DNA from: Sulfitobacter litoralis
Lineage (GTDB): Bacteria; Pseudomonadota; Alphaproteobacteria; Rhodobacterales; Rhodobacteraceae
Reading direction: 5' to 3'
Length of the DNA: 64,000 nucleotides
NCBI RefSeq assembly: GCF_900103185.1
Contig: NZ_FNJD01000001.1
Location: 124,001 to 188,000, forward strand
Shown piece after piece: positions 18,698-27,568 of the stretch. How positions within the stretch are numbered: position 1 is the first letter of the stretch; each line of letters starts with the position of its first letter. Below the pieces are notes generated by a model that was given only the letters and a program-made list of their open reading frames with translations, did no database searches and was not told the origin of the DNA. Both the position numbers and the translations under genes were made by a program.

Positions 18698-19747
18698 CTA
18701 TTCGCCCGCGTCGCCACAGATCGGGCAGTCGTCGCGCTTGGAGACACCGATCACGCGGTTCTCGCCATAAAGCGCGTCATACATCAGCATTTGACCGCGC
18801 AGCGGCGCACCGGCACCGGTGATAAGCTTGATAGCCTCGGACGCCATCATCGCACCGATCACACCGGGCAGCGGGCCAATTACACCAGCCTGCGCACAGC
18901 TGGGGGCCAGATGTGCCGCAGGGGCCTGCGGGAAGATGCATTGGTAGCAGGGCGCACCCTTTGAAGGGTCAAAGATGCTGAGCTGCCCTTCCCATTGCGA
19001 CAGTGCGCCCGAAATCAACGGCAGCCTTGCGGCGACGCAGGTGCGGTTCACCAGATAGCGGGTGTCGAAATTGTCGGTGCCGTCCAGCACCAGATCGTAG
19101 TCGGCGAAAAGCTCTGCCGCGATGTCGTCGGTCAGGCGGCGATGGTAGGGGCGCACGGTGACAAAGGGGTTCTGTGCCTCCATCTCGGCTTGGGCTGAAA
19201 AGACCTTGGGGGTGCCGATGGCGCTGTCCTTATGGATCACCTGCCGTTGTAGGTTAGCGTTTTCAACGATGTCGTCATCGATCACGCCGATGGTCCCGAC
19301 ACCGGCAGCCGTCAGATATTGCAGCACCGGCGCCCCAAGCCCACCTGCCCCGATGACCAGAACCCGCGCTTGCTTGAGCGCCTTTTGACCCGATCCGCCG
19401 ACTTCGCGCAGCACGATATGACGGGCATAGCGGTTCAGCTCGGTCTCTGAAAACGTGCCGGTTTGCGCGGCGGGTTTGGTGTCGTTTGCGGGTTCGGCCC
19501 GCGCACGCAAGCGGTTCAGCCCCCAGCCATAGCCAAAGATCAGTAGCAAAAATCCGGTCAGCAGTAGCCAAGGCGCCGCCGTACCCCCCGTCGCGACACG
19601 CAAGGGATGCGTCGCCGGCAGCAACAGGTTCAAGCCGATCACCAGACCAAACACCATGCCCAACATCACGACCCGTCGTTCGCGTGGCTGGCCAAACGCG
19701 GCCCCCGCGCCCCAGATCAGCGCGGCCAGTCCCAAAACCAGCAGCAT
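18698..19747 (-). CDS. membrane-anchored HesA/MoeB/ThiF family E1-like protein
   Basis: 349 residues. The first 85 or so carry three hydrophobic segments (about 2-16, 26-43 and 57-75), unusual for this family. The rest is a complete E1-like adenylyltransferase: RYARHIVLREVGGSGQ, nucleotide motif VIGAGGLGAPVLQYL, DDDIVENANLQRQVIH, DGTDNFDTRYLVN, and zinc-ligand pairs CYQC and CPIC. MoeB and ThiF adenylate the C-terminal Gly-Gly of MoaD or ThiS for sulfur transfer. No rhodanese domain is attached. Which carrier protein it serves cannot be told. It lies downstream of phnM on the same strand with a 182-base gap. Confidence 0.85.
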   Translation of the reverse strand: MLLVLGLAALIWGAGAAFGQPRERRVVMLGMVFGLVIGLNLLLPATHPLRVATGGTAAPWLLLTGFLLLIFGYGWGLNRLRARAEPANDTKPAAQTGTFSETELNRYARHIVLREVGGSGQKALKQARVLVIGAGGLGAPVLQYLTAAGVGTIGVIDDDIVENANLQRQVIHKDSAIGTPKVFSAQAEMEAQNPFVTVRPYHRRLTDDIAAELFADYDLVLDGTDNFDTRYLVNRTCVAARLPLISGALSQWEGQLSIFDPSKGAPCYQCIFPQAPAAHLAPSCAQAGVIGPLPGVIGAMMASEAIKLITGAGAPLRGQMLMYDALYGENRVIGVSKRDDCPICGDAGE

Positions 19748-19929
19748 CAGGCGGCCCCGTCTGAGGCGCGCAGTTTTGGTTGCGTATGTGATTGGCGCAT
19801 AAGGCCCCCGCTTTGTTTTTCGGGTATTCAGACCCTAAAGCGGCAACCTAAGCATTTTTCCGCCGACACCAACCCAAAACGTAAACGGGCAGGCCCGCAG
19901 AGCGGCAAGCGTCGCACCGCTGCATCAGG

Positions 19930-21072
19930 TTAAAAGACACGCGCCCCCTCGACCCATGTTTCGTGCAGGATCGGCAACCCGTCGAGTCGCGCGAACCGGA
20001 TCACATCGCCACGTGCCCCGACTTCAAGCGTCCCGCGATCCATCAAGCCCGCACGATGTGCCGGAGCGCGGGTCACCGTCGACAGACCACGCGACAGATC
20101 GCCCCAAAGATCGCCCAATTGGAGCGCCGCGATCAACAGCCCCGCGGGCACATAATCCGACGAAAGAATATCAAGCCGGTCTGCCTTGGCCAGATCGAGC
20201 GCTGCGACATTGCCGGAATGGGACCCCCCGCGAATGACATTCGGCGCGCCCATAATCGTCGCGATCCCGTTGGCGTGGCAGCGGTTGGCGGCCTCTACGG
20301 TGGTGGGAAATTCGGCCAGCCGTACCCCGTAGTCGTGACTGGTATCGACTTGCTCTGCCGTGGTGTCGTCATGACTGGCCAGTGCCGCGCCATAGCGGGC
20401 GGCAGCCGCAACCGTCGCGGCCTCATGGGCTTTGCCGTACTGCTTTTGCACGTCGTAAAGATACGCGACATGGCGCTGGAACGCGGCTGCGTCAAAGCTG
20501 TGTTTGCCGCGCACGTAGGCCTCGAATTTCGACAGGTCCCGAAACTGGCGCTGACCAGGGGTGTGGTCCATCATAGACACAATGCCCACGCGATCCTCGG
20601 GGCCGAACTCTGCCAGCTCTTCGGCCAGCGTTTCCGAACAAATCTCGGCGCGCAGGTGGATGTGGTGGCTGATCCGCAAGGCGCGGGCATCGCGCATGGC
20701 CAGAATGGTATCAACCATGCCGCGCGCGTATTTCTGATACTGATGCTCGGCCGAAATCATCGACCCCACGCGGATCGCATCAAACACCGTGGTGATCCCG
20801 GTCCCGGCGAGCTCTCGGTCATGGGCGAGGATCGCGGCGCGGTGCGGCCAGTCGACCTTGGGGCGCGGCGACATGTGCCGTTCAAGGTTATCGGTATGCA
20901 GTTCCACCAGGCCGGGCGCGATGTAATCCCCCTGCATGTCCCGCGCGCCCTTTGGCACGGCGGCGCCGGTATCGATATTGGTGATCACCCCATCTGCAAT
21001 GCGGATCGCGCCGGTTTCGACCCTATCGCGCAGAATCAGACGGGCATTGGCGAAAATCGTCTCTTGGGTCAT
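19930..21072 (-). CDS. phnM: alpha-D-ribose 1-methylphosphonate 5-triphosphate diphosphatase
   Basis: Amidohydrolase-fold enzyme that releases pyrophosphate from the ribosyl-phosphonate triphosphate made by PhnGHI(L), giving the substrate for PhnJ. 380 residues. The family start IFANARLILRD, metal-site GLVELHTDNLERHMSPRP, DHTPGQRQF and SHDDTT are all present. Last gene of phnG-H-I-J-K-L-N-M; its start overlaps the phnN stop by 4 bases. Confidence 0.96.
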   Translation of the reverse strand: MTQETIFANARLILRDRVETGAIRIADGVITNIDTGAAVPKGARDMQGDYIAPGLVELHTDNLERHMSPRPKVDWPHRAAILAHDRELAGTGITTVFDAIRVGSMISAEHQYQKYARGMVDTILAMRDARALRISHHIHLRAEICSETLAEELAEFGPEDRVGIVSMMDHTPGQRQFRDLSKFEAYVRGKHSFDAAAFQRHVAYLYDVQKQYGKAHEAATVAAAARYGAALASHDDTTAEQVDTSHDYGVRLAEFPTTVEAANRCHANGIATIMGAPNVIRGGSHSGNVAALDLAKADRLDILSSDYVPAGLLIAALQLGDLWGDLSRGLSTVTRAPAHRAGLMDRGTLEVGARGDVIRFARLDGLPILHETWVEGARVF

Positions 21073-21644
21073 GGCTTTATCTTCTGATTGGATTGGCCAG
21101 CCGTACAGGCTGTTTGGGAAAGATGCTGGCGTATTGTGGCAACGGTCTGCGCCAGCGGGCCGTTATTACAGATAACCTGGTGGCGCATACCCGACGGCAT
21201 CGCGAAATCTGCCCGCGCCAAGCGACGCTCGATCTCGTCTGCGTCCTCGCGGTTTCGCGCAGACAGACGGGATGCAAGCACATCGCGATCCGCGCGCAGC
21301 AGGATGACACAGAACCGCGCGAACAAAGCCTGCGCCTGTGGCAAAACGGCCCGCGACAGGTTCACCATCACGTCACGCCCCTGCGCCACCTCCAGTGCCA
21401 CAGACTGCGGGATACCGTAGTGCCACCCGTGCGCATGCCAGCTAAGAATAAACGCGCCGTCATGCTCGGCCTTCCGAAAGGCACGTTCCGACACGCCGTC
21501 AAAATCCTCGCCGCCCAGCGCGGTGGGACGCGAGATCACGCGTCGGGCGAGCACGAGCGACGGGTCTGCCGCAGCCAAACCTTCCATCACGCTGTCTTTG
21601 CCAACGCCCGAAGGACCGACGACCGCAATAAACCGTCCCCTCAT
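21069..21644 (-). CDS. phnN: ribose 1,5-bisphosphate phosphokinase
   Basis: Converts ribose 1,5-bisphosphate, the end of the C-P lyase pathway, to PRPP. 191 residues with the P-loop [14 protein letters not shown] at about 8-21 and [13 protein letters not shown] as in guanylate-kinase-like PhnN. It overlaps phnL by 4 bases upstream and phnM by 4 downstream, so it is clearly translationally coupled. Confidence 0.95.
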   Translation of the reverse strand: MRGRFIAVVGPSGVGKDSVMEGLAAADPSLVLARRVISRPTALGGEDFDGVSERAFRKAEHDGAFILSWHAHGWHYGIPQSVALEVAQGRDVMVNLSRAVLPQAQALFARFCVILLRADRDVLASRLSARNREDADEIERRLARADFAMPSGMRHQVICNNGPLAQTVATIRQHLSQTACTAGQSNQKIKP

Positions 21645-22333
21645 GCGGCCAGCCCCGGCGTGTACTGCGTCACATCAAACTGGCGGTCGCATATCTCATC
21701 GCGGGCGGCGTGGTCATGGAAGATACCAATGATCGCAGCGCCCCGCGCCTTCGCCTCGGCAATCATCGCAAGCACGGTGGCACGGTTTGTCGGGTCAAGA
21801 CTGGCGGTAGGTTCATCCAGCAAAAGCGCCGGATAGGGATAGGCAAAACCGCGCGCGATATTCACGCGCTGCTGCTCCCCGCCAGAGAAGGTCGTGGGGC
21901 TCAGCTGCCACAGGCGTTCGGGGATGTTCAGTCTGTGTAACAGGGTTTTTGCCTGCGCCTCGGCCGTCGCTCGGTCCGATCCGGTCGCCATCAGCGGCTC
22001 GGCCACTACATCCAGTGTCGAGACACGCGGCACGACCCGCAGGAACTGGCTGACATAGCCCAACGTCGTGCGGCGCAGCTGGATCACCTGGCGTGGTGCC
22101 GCGGTTACGACATCCAGATCGCCTACCATAATCCGGCCCGACTGGGTCAGATAATTGCCGTAAATCATCCGCATCAGGGTCGATTTGCCGGCCCCCGACG
22201 CGCCCACCAAGGCAATACATTCCCCCTGTGCCACCGACAGCGACGCCCCCGCCATAACAGAGATTTCGGCAGCCCCCTGATTGTGCAGCACAAAGGATTT
22301 CGATACGTTTTCAACAGTAATCATCGGGTTCAT
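21641..22333 (-). CDS. phnL: C-P lyase ATP-binding subunit PhnL
   Basis: ABC-type ATPase required for the nucleophilic attack step with PhnGHI. 230 residues with Walker [10 protein letters not shown], signature [15 protein letters not shown] and Walker [13 protein letters not shown]. There are no transmembrane partners; PhnK/PhnL associate with the soluble C-P lyase complex. It overlaps its neighbours on both sides by 4 bases. A second ATG at 22324 is possible. Confidence 0.95.
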   Translation of the reverse strand: MNPMITVENVSKSFVLHNQGAAEISVMAGASLSVAQGECIALVGASGAGKSTLMRMIYGNYLTQSGRIMVGDLDVVTAAPRQVIQLRRTTLGYVSQFLRVVPRVSTLDVVAEPLMATGSDRATAEAQAKTLLHRLNIPERLWQLSPTTFSGGEQQRVNIARGFAYPYPALLLDEPTASLDPTNRATVLAMIAEAKARGAAIIGIFHDHAARDEICDRQFDVTQYTPGLAA

Positions 22334-23100
22334 ACCTGTAGGACAGAGGAAACAAGAAGCTGCGTATAGGCATGCTGCGGATCGTCGAGCACCTGATCGG
22401 TCAGGCCGCTCTCGATGACATGGCCGTCTTTCATCACCATCAGCCGGTCGGCGAGCAATCGCACCACAGCCAGATCGTGGGTCACGATGATGGCGCTCAG
22501 CCCCATTTCGCGCACGAGACCACGCAGCAGATCCAGCAATCGCGCCTGTACGCTGACATCCAGACCGCCGGTAGGTTCGTCCATGAATACCAACCGCGGG
22601 CCCGTCACCAGATTGCGCGCGATCTGAAGCCGTTGCTGCATCCCGCCGGAAAAGGCCGTGGGGCGGTCGTCGATCCGGTCGGCGCTGATCTCGACCCGGC
22701 CCAGCCAGTCGATCGCCTTGTCCCGGATGTCTCCGTAGTGGCGTGCGTTCACGGCCATCAGCCGTTCGCCGACATTGCCGCCCGCACTGACGTTCATGCG
22801 CAACCCGTCGCGGGCATGTTGATGAACGAATGCCCAGTCAGTGCGCGACAGCATGCGGCGTTCGGGCTCGCTCATCGTGACAGTATCGCGCAAGCCCTCA
22901 GTGCGGGTGTCAAAGCGCACCGCACCTGCGTCGGGCTGCAAATGCCCCGCCATACAGTTCAGCAAGGTCGACTTCCCCGACCCGCTTTCCCCGACGATGC
23001 CCATTACCTCGCCCGGGTAAAGATCAAAGGACACATCCGTGCACCCGATCCGCGCGCCGTACATCTTGGCGATGCCTTCCACTTGCAACAACGGGGTCAT
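22330..23100 (-). CDS. phnK: C-P lyase ATP-binding subunit PhnK
   Basis: 256-residue ABC-type ATPase that docks on the PhnGHIJ core. Walker [10 protein letters not shown], signature [14 protein letters not shown] and Walker [13 protein letters not shown]. The frame is open upstream to 23184, but ATG 23100 ([15 protein letters not shown]) overlaps the phnJ stop by 4 bases, the pattern seen throughout this operon. Confidence 0.95.
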   Translation of the reverse strand: MTPLLQVEGIAKMYGARIGCTDVSFDLYPGEVMGIVGESGSGKSTLLNCMAGHLQPDAGAVRFDTRTEGLRDTVTMSEPERRMLSRTDWAFVHQHARDGLRMNVSAGGNVGERLMAVNARHYGDIRDKAIDWLGRVEISADRIDDRPTAFSGGMQQRLQIARNLVTGPRLVFMDEPTGGLDVSVQARLLDLLRGLVREMGLSAIIVTHDLAVVRLLADRLMVMKDGHVIESGLTDQVLDDPQHAYTQLLVSSVLQV

Positions 23101-23966
23101 GCCGCGTCCTCCGCCAAAGGGGTGCCCTGGGCGCCACAATGCCCCGCCGCACAGCGAGTGCCGCAGTAATCCGTATCCGAACACATGAACATCCGACCGC
23201 CGGCATCATCCATGATAAGCTCGTCCAGATAGCTGTCTGTCGCGCCGCACAGATCACAGGCGTGATCTGCTTTGGTCGGCTCGAACGGGTAGTCATCAAA
23301 ATCCAGACTGACGACATGGGTATAGGGCGGCACCGCATAGATACGCTGTTCACGGCCCGCGCCGAACAACTGGATACCTGCCATCTCCAGCTTTGGGTTG
23401 TCGAACTTCGGGATCGGCGACGGGTCCATGACATAGCGCCCCTCTACCTTCACCGGATAAGCATAGGCGGTGGCAATCGCACCATGCTGGCTGATGTCCT
23501 CGTAAAGTTTCACGTGCATCAATCCGTATTCTTCAAGGCTGTGCATCTTGCGGGTCTCTACCTCTGATGGCTCGAGAAACCGCAGCGGTTCGGGGATCGG
23601 CACCTGATAGACAAGGATCTGGTCCTCGCGCAGGGGCGCTTCGGGGATGCGGTGACGGGTCTGGATCACGCTGGCCTCGGTGGTGGCTTCGGTCACGGCG
23701 ACACCCGCCGTTTTCTCGAAAAACCGTCTGATAGAGACTGCATTGGTGGTGTCATCGGCCCCCTGATCGATCACCTTGAACCGGTCTTCGGGCGTCAATA
23801 CCGCCGCCGACACCTGTACACCGCCCGTGCCCCAGCCATAAGGCATCGGCATCTCGCGGCTGGCAAAAGGCACTTGGTAGCCCGGGATCGCCAGCCCTTT
23901 CAGGATCGCGCGGCGGATCATGCGTTTGGTCTGCTCGTCCAGATAGGCGAAGTTATAGTCGCTCAT
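23097..23966 (-). CDS. phnJ: C-P lyase radical-SAM subunit PhnJ
   Basis: Cleaves the C-P bond of ribosyl-1-phosphonate 5-phosphate by radical chemistry. 289 residues. The unusual cluster motif is intact: C-x2-C-x21-C-x5-C, from HACDLCGA through MFMCSDTDYC. The end is acidic and Ala-rich. The start overlaps the phnI stop (ATGA). A Shine-Dalgarno AGGGG lies 7 bases ahead, immediately beside a copy of the 22-base dispersed repeat inside phnI. Confidence 0.97.
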   Translation of the reverse strand: MSDYNFAYLDEQTKRMIRRAILKGLAIPGYQVPFASREMPMPYGWGTGGVQVSAAVLTPEDRFKVIDQGADDTTNAVSIRRFFEKTAGVAVTEATTEASVIQTRHRIPEAPLREDQILVYQVPIPEPLRFLEPSEVETRKMHSLEEYGLMHVKLYEDISQHGAIATAYAYPVKVEGRYVMDPSPIPKFDNPKLEMAGIQLFGAGREQRIYAVPPYTHVVSLDFDDYPFEPTKADHACDLCGATDSYLDELIMDDAGGRMFMCSDTDYCGTRCAAGHCGAQGTPLAEDAA

Positions 23967-25111
23967 GACGCCACCCCTTCTTTCATTTTGCCTGTTAAAC
24001 TCCCCCCGGAGGGGCCCTTCCCTTCGGCTTGTTCCCCCGCCTGCGACCCTGCCTGCGCCTCCCGGCGTAGCTTGCGGATCAGCTCCAGTTCGGATTGGAA
24101 ATCGACGTAGTGGGGCAGTTTGATATGCTCCAGAAACCCCGTCGCCTGAATATTGTCGGCGTGGTACAGCACGAATTCCTCGTCCTGCGCGGGTGCGCCC
24201 AGATTATCCTCGCCCAACTCCTTCCAGCGCAGCGCGCGGTCGACCAGCGCCATTGATATCGCCTTGCGTTCAGCCATCCCAAAGACCAGCCCATAGCCCC
24301 GCGTGAACTGTGGCGGCTCCGTCTTAGAGCCGGTGAACTGATTGACCGTCTCGCATTCGGTCAGGGTGATTTCGCCGATGTCGATGGCAAAGCCCAATTC
24401 GGGTATGTCCATCTCTACGGCCACGGCACCGATGCGCAGCTCTGCCACAAAGGCGTGGTTGCGTGCGTAGCCCCGTTGGGTGGAGTAAGCCATGCCAAGG
24501 ATAAACCCCTCATCCCCCCGCGTTAGAGCCTGCAATCGCAAGGCACGGCTGGCCGGAAGCTCCAGCGGGCTGCGGGTCAGATCGTCAGGTTTCTCTGCTC
24601 CTGCGGGTTCCGACTGGATCAGATCCTCGCGGTCAAGGAACCCCATGATATGAGGCGTTTCACCTGCATTAGGCTCTGTTTGCGGCATCTCTGCGACCTC
24701 GCCATCGGCGGCGAGTTTGAAGTCCAGCAGACGGTGGGTATAGTCGAATGTCGGCCCCAGAACCTGCCCGCCCGGTGCGTCCTTGAACGTGGCCGAGACA
24801 CGGCGGTCACACGCCATCGCAGCGGTGTCCACCGGATTAGAGCCGCCAAAACGGGGTAGCGTGGTGCGGTAGGCCCGGATCAGAAAGATTGCCTCGATCA
24901 AATCACCACGCGATTGTTTGATCGCCAGCGCGGCAAGGTCGGGATCATAAAGCGACCCTTCCGCCATCACGCGATTGACGGCCAGCGTCATCTGTTCGCG
25001 GATCTGATCGACGCCCAGTTCCGCCACATCGCGATCACCGCGCCGTTCCTCGGCCAGCCACGCATGAGCGTGGTCGATGGCGCGTTCGCCCCCTTTGACT
25101 GCAACATACAT
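23963..25111 (-). CDS. phnI: C-P lyase core subunit PhnI
   Basis: Nucleosidase/transferase subunit that, with PhnG, PhnH and PhnL, attaches phosphonate to ribose triphosphate from ATP. 382 residues, starting MYVAVKGGERAIDHAHAWL at ATG 25111; the frame from TTG 25159 is less likely because the phnH stop overlaps this ATG. Family segments include SFGGSNPVDT-type LPRFGGSNPVDT and FLEHIKLPHYVDFQSELELI. The last 35 or so residues are Gly/Glu/Ser-rich and include the translation of a 22-base dispersed repeat (SLTGKMK), so this tail looks added. Confidence 0.96.
   Translation of the reverse strand: MYVAVKGGERAIDHAHAWLAEERRGDRDVAELGVDQIREQMTLAVNRVMAEGSLYDPDLAALAIKQSRGDLIEAIFLIRAYRTTLPRFGGSNPVDTAAMACDRRVSATFKDAPGGQVLGPTFDYTHRLLDFKLAADGEVAEMPQTEPNAGETPHIMGFLDREDLIQSEPAGAEKPDDLTRSPLELPASRALRLQALTRGDEGFILGMAYSTQRGYARNHAFVAELRIGAVAVEMDIPELGFAIDIGEITLTECETVNQFTGSKTEPPQFTRGYGLVFGMAERKAISMALVDRALRWKELGEDNLGAPAQDEEFVLYHADNIQATGFLEHIKLPHYVDFQSELELIRKLRREAQAGSQAGEQAEGKGPSGGSLTGKMKEGVAS
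23981..24002. repeat. dispersed 22-base repeat inside the phnI 3' end
   Basis: TTTCATTTTGCC-TGT-TAAACTC, the same element as at 16507-16566 and 35201-35222, differing from the 35201 copy in four positions (the first base and the variable triplet). Here it lies within coding sequence and supplies the PhnI residues SLTGKMK. It is followed by a GC-rich inverted stretch CCCCCCGGAGGGGCCC. Confidence 0.7.
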
Positions 25112-25671
25112 CAGCGAACCCTCGTCGTGCGTGGCAGCGCAGCAAGCCGGTCTGCGCAAGTAAAAATGAAATCCAGCCCCAGTGGGAACAGCATGGCATT
25201 CGCTTGAAAAGCAGCGCAGTCCGGCAGCGACAGGCTAGCGGTATCCTTGATGCCCGGCCCGCTCAGGGTCGCACCATGGGAGGACAGCTCGGGCATTTCG
25301 ACGATCAGCGTTGCTGACCTATCGGGGTATTCTGCGGTGCCGATGGCGAACTTTGCGAGAGGCAGATCATCCCAGCCCCCCACGGCGAACATCGCCTTAT
25401 CGGCAGGCGCAAAAGGCGCGCCGGTTTGAAAGGTAATCCAGTCGCGCACATCTTGCGTATCACAGGCCGCCCCCAGATAGATCGGCGTATCGGGATCACA
25501 CAGCGTCAGGATCGCGGTACCTGCTGCCACGCTAAGCGGCGCGGGCGCGGTGGCACCTGATACGTCACAAATCGTGCCGGGGCGGGCCATGGCGGTCATC
25601 AGCCCGCGAAAGGCGCGGGCGGCGTCGATTGGGGCGTTGGTAAAGCCGCCCTCCAAAGCATGGGCCTGCAT
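25111..25671 (-). CDS. phnH: C-P lyase subunit PhnH
   Basis: 186 residues, member of the PhnGHIJ core complex with a pyridoxal-enzyme-like fold but no cofactor; needed for phosphonate loading. The start MQAHALEGGFTNAPIDAARAFR with RGLMTAMARPGTI is characteristic. Its TGA shares a base with the phnI ATG (TGATG), and its ATG abuts the phnG stop. Confidence 0.94.
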   Translation of the reverse strand: MQAHALEGGFTNAPIDAARAFRGLMTAMARPGTICDVSGATAPAPLSVAAGTAILTLCDPDTPIYLGAACDTQDVRDWITFQTGAPFAPADKAMFAVGGWDDLPLAKFAIGTAEYPDRSATLIVEMPELSSHGATLSGPGIKDTASLSLPDCAAFQANAMLFPLGLDFIFTCADRLAALPRTTRVR

Positions 25672-26135
25672 CAGTCTTCCCCTCGTACCATTGTAAAGAA
25701 ATCAACCTTGGTCGCCGCCGCCTTGGCCGCGCGGGTGGCCTTGGCCGTGTCACGCGCCTTGCGCAGGGGGGCAAGTATCGCGGCCTCTACCTGCGTCGCT
25801 GCTTCGGTTTGCATCAGTGCGTCAATCAGCGCTGTCTGCAGCGCGTGGTCCTTGCTGCGGCCCTGCACATAGCCGTGACCGACCGTACCGCAGCCCAGTT
25901 TGACCGAGGCGCGGGTGACGGACATTTCGCCAAGGTTAAACGCGGCACCCACGGCTCCTGCCCGCCCGCGCACCATCACGCCGCCAATCTCTGGCGCGCG
26001 CAAAATACTGTGATCGGGGTGGGTGTCATAGGCGGTCCACAGGCGTGCGATCTCGGCTGCGGGGGATTTAGCGAGCAGCCCCAACCACGACTTACGAGGC
26101 GCGTTGGGGTCGATTTCTGAGTTCATCATATTCAT
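25671..26135 (-). CDS. phnG: C-P lyase subunit PhnG
   Basis: 154 residues, first gene of the phnG-M operon. PhnG is a core subunit of the carbon-phosphorus lyase. Family segments are RVGAVMVRGR-type GGVMVRGRAGAVGAAFNLGE and VGHGYVQGRSKDHAL. Further ATGs at 26129 and 26126 are possible starts. The PhnF-type operator begins 16 bases upstream of 26135. Confidence 0.93.
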   Translation of the reverse strand: MNMMNSEIDPNAPRKSWLGLLAKSPAAEIARLWTAYDTHPDHSILRAPEIGGVMVRGRAGAVGAAFNLGEMSVTRASVKLGCGTVGHGYVQGRSKDHALQTALIDALMQTEAATQVEAAILAPLRKARDTAKATRAAKAAATKVDFFTMVRGED

Positions 26136-26172
26136 CTAGACACCTTTTCGAGTTGTCTATACAACTAGACAA
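26135..26172. promoter_or_regulatory. operator cluster between phnG and phnF
   Basis: TTGTCTA (26153-26159) and TAGACAA (26166-26172) form a perfect inverted repeat with 6-base spacer, nested with AGTTGT-CTAT-ACAACT (26151-26166). A further TAGACA half-site occurs at 26137-26142, overlapping the phnG start. GntR/HutC-family PhnF proteins bind such TGTCTA/TAGACA palindromes; the position is right for shared control of phnF and phnGHIJKLNM. Confidence 0.72.
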
Positions 26173-26228
26173 ATAATAGCCGCCGCGCGGACCAGCGCCA
26201 AGCCCTCCTTTTGCGAAATATTTGTGAC

Positions 26229-26942
26229 ATGCCCGAACGCACCCCGATCTGGACCGCCATCGCCCATAGTCTGCGCAGTGATATTGGCGCTGGCGTCTAT
26301 GGCCCTGATGACAAGCTGCCGACCGAAAGCGCGCTGGCCGCGCGGTTCGGGGTGAACCGGCACACGGTGCGGCACGCGATAAAGGCGCTGACCGACGAGG
26401 GGCTGGTCCTGCCGCGGCGCGGTGCGGGGGTGTTCGTGACCTCTACCCCTACCGATTACCCCATTGGCCGCCGCGTCCGTTTTCACCAAAACCTCACCGC
26501 ACAGGGGCGCATTCCGGGCAAGGAGTTCCTGACGCTGGAAACCCGCACCGCACGGCCCGAGGAAAGCAGCGCGCTTGCCTTGGCCGAGAACGCCCAGGTG
26601 CAGGTCTGCGAGGGGCTTTCCTTTGCTGATGATCAGGTGATCGCGCTGTTTCGCAGCGTCTTCTCTGCCGCGCGCTTCCCCGACATGCTGGCGCATCTTG
26701 AACAGGCGCAATCGGTGACGGCGGCGCTGCGACTGGGGGGGGTGACGGACTACACCCGTGCCTCGACCCGCATCAATGCCAAGCTCGCCAGCGCCACCCA
26801 AGCCTTGCATCTGCGCGTGACTGAGGGCGCGCCGATCTTACGCACGATCAACCTGAACGTGGATGATCAAGGCCAACCGCTGGAATACGGGCGCACGTGG
26901 TTTGCGGGGGACAAAGTGACCCTAACACTGGCAGATTCCTGA
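26229..26942 (+). CDS. phnF: GntR/HutC-family phosphonate regulator PhnF
   Basis: 237 residues. N-terminal winged-helix GntR domain (about 1-72, with LPTESALAARFGVNRHTVRH as recognition region) and C-terminal UTRA ligand-binding domain (about 95-235, ending PLEYGRTWFAGDKVTL). Expected to repress the phn genes until a phosphonate-derived ligand binds. Divergent from phnG with a palindromic operator between them. The ATG at 26229 gives the standard N-terminus MPERTPIWTAIA; a TTG at 26211 is also in frame. Confidence 0.92.
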   Translation: MPERTPIWTAIAHSLRSDIGAGVYGPDDKLPTESALAARFGVNRHTVRHAIKALTDEGLVLPRRGAGVFVTSTPTDYPIGRRVRFHQNLTAQGRIPGKEFLTLETRTARPEESSALALAENAQVQVCEGLSFADDQVIALFRSVFSAARFPDMLAHLEQAQSVTAALRLGGVTDYTRASTRINAKLASATQALHLRVTEGAPILRTINLNVDDQGQPLEYGRTWFAGDKVTLTLADS

Positions 26943-26953
26943 GGCGGCCGGCG

Positions 26954-27568
26954 TTATTCGTACCGTTCCAGAAACGCCTCTGCTGAAAGCGATCGGAAGT
27001 CCCCAAGCGCGCGGTGCAGCGCGTCGTGGGACCAGTCCCACCATGCCAGTGCCATCATGCGGTCGGCGATACTTGGGCTGAACCGCGCGCGCAGCGGCAC
27101 TGCAGGGATGCCCGCTACGATCATATAAGGGGCGACGTCCTTGGTCACGATCGCCCCGCCCGCCACAACGGCCCCGTGGCCGATCGTTACCTCTGGCCGG
27201 ACCTGTGCGCCGTTGCCCAGCCACGTGTCGTGTCCAAGGGTGACGCGCCGCCCACGACGGTGCGCGAACCAAGCGTCATCGTCAGTCGCATCGTCAAAGT
27301 AGTCGCCTGCACGGTAGTGAAAGTGATGCAGGCTGGCTTTCTCCATCGGGTGGTCTGTGGCCCCGATCCGCACATAGGCCGCGATGTTTGCAAACTTGCC
27401 CACGGTGGTGTTGGCAATGTCGGCGTAGCGGTCGCAGTAGCTATAGTCACCAAACTGGCTGTGCGCGATACGCGACCCGCGTCCAGCCTCTGTGTAGGCT
27501 CCGAATGTCGCATCTTTGATCTCGCAGTCGGGGTGCATGTAGGGGGTGTCAGCAGTAAGACGCGGCAT
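26954..27568 (-). CDS. hexapeptide-repeat acetyltransferase of phosphonate clusters
   Basis: 204 residues with left-handed beta-helix (hexapeptide) repeats and the acetyltransferase segment DTWLGNGAQVRPEVTIGHGA. This matches the transferase family regularly found with phn genes (TIGR03308-like). The natural substrate is not settled; N-acetylation of aminoalkylphosphonates, as done by the unrelated PhnO, is a reasonable guess. The ATG shares a base with the phnE stop (TGATG), so it is the last gene of phnC-D-E-E. Confidence 0.85.
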   Translation of the reverse strand: MPRLTADTPYMHPDCEIKDATFGAYTEAGRGSRIAHSQFGDYSYCDRYADIANTTVGKFANIAAYVRIGATDHPMEKASLHHFHYRAGDYFDDATDDDAWFAHRRGRRVTLGHDTWLGNGAQVRPEVTIGHGAVVAGGAIVTKDVAPYMIVAGIPAVPLRARFSPSIADRMMALAWWDWSHDALHRALGDFRSLSAEAFLERYE

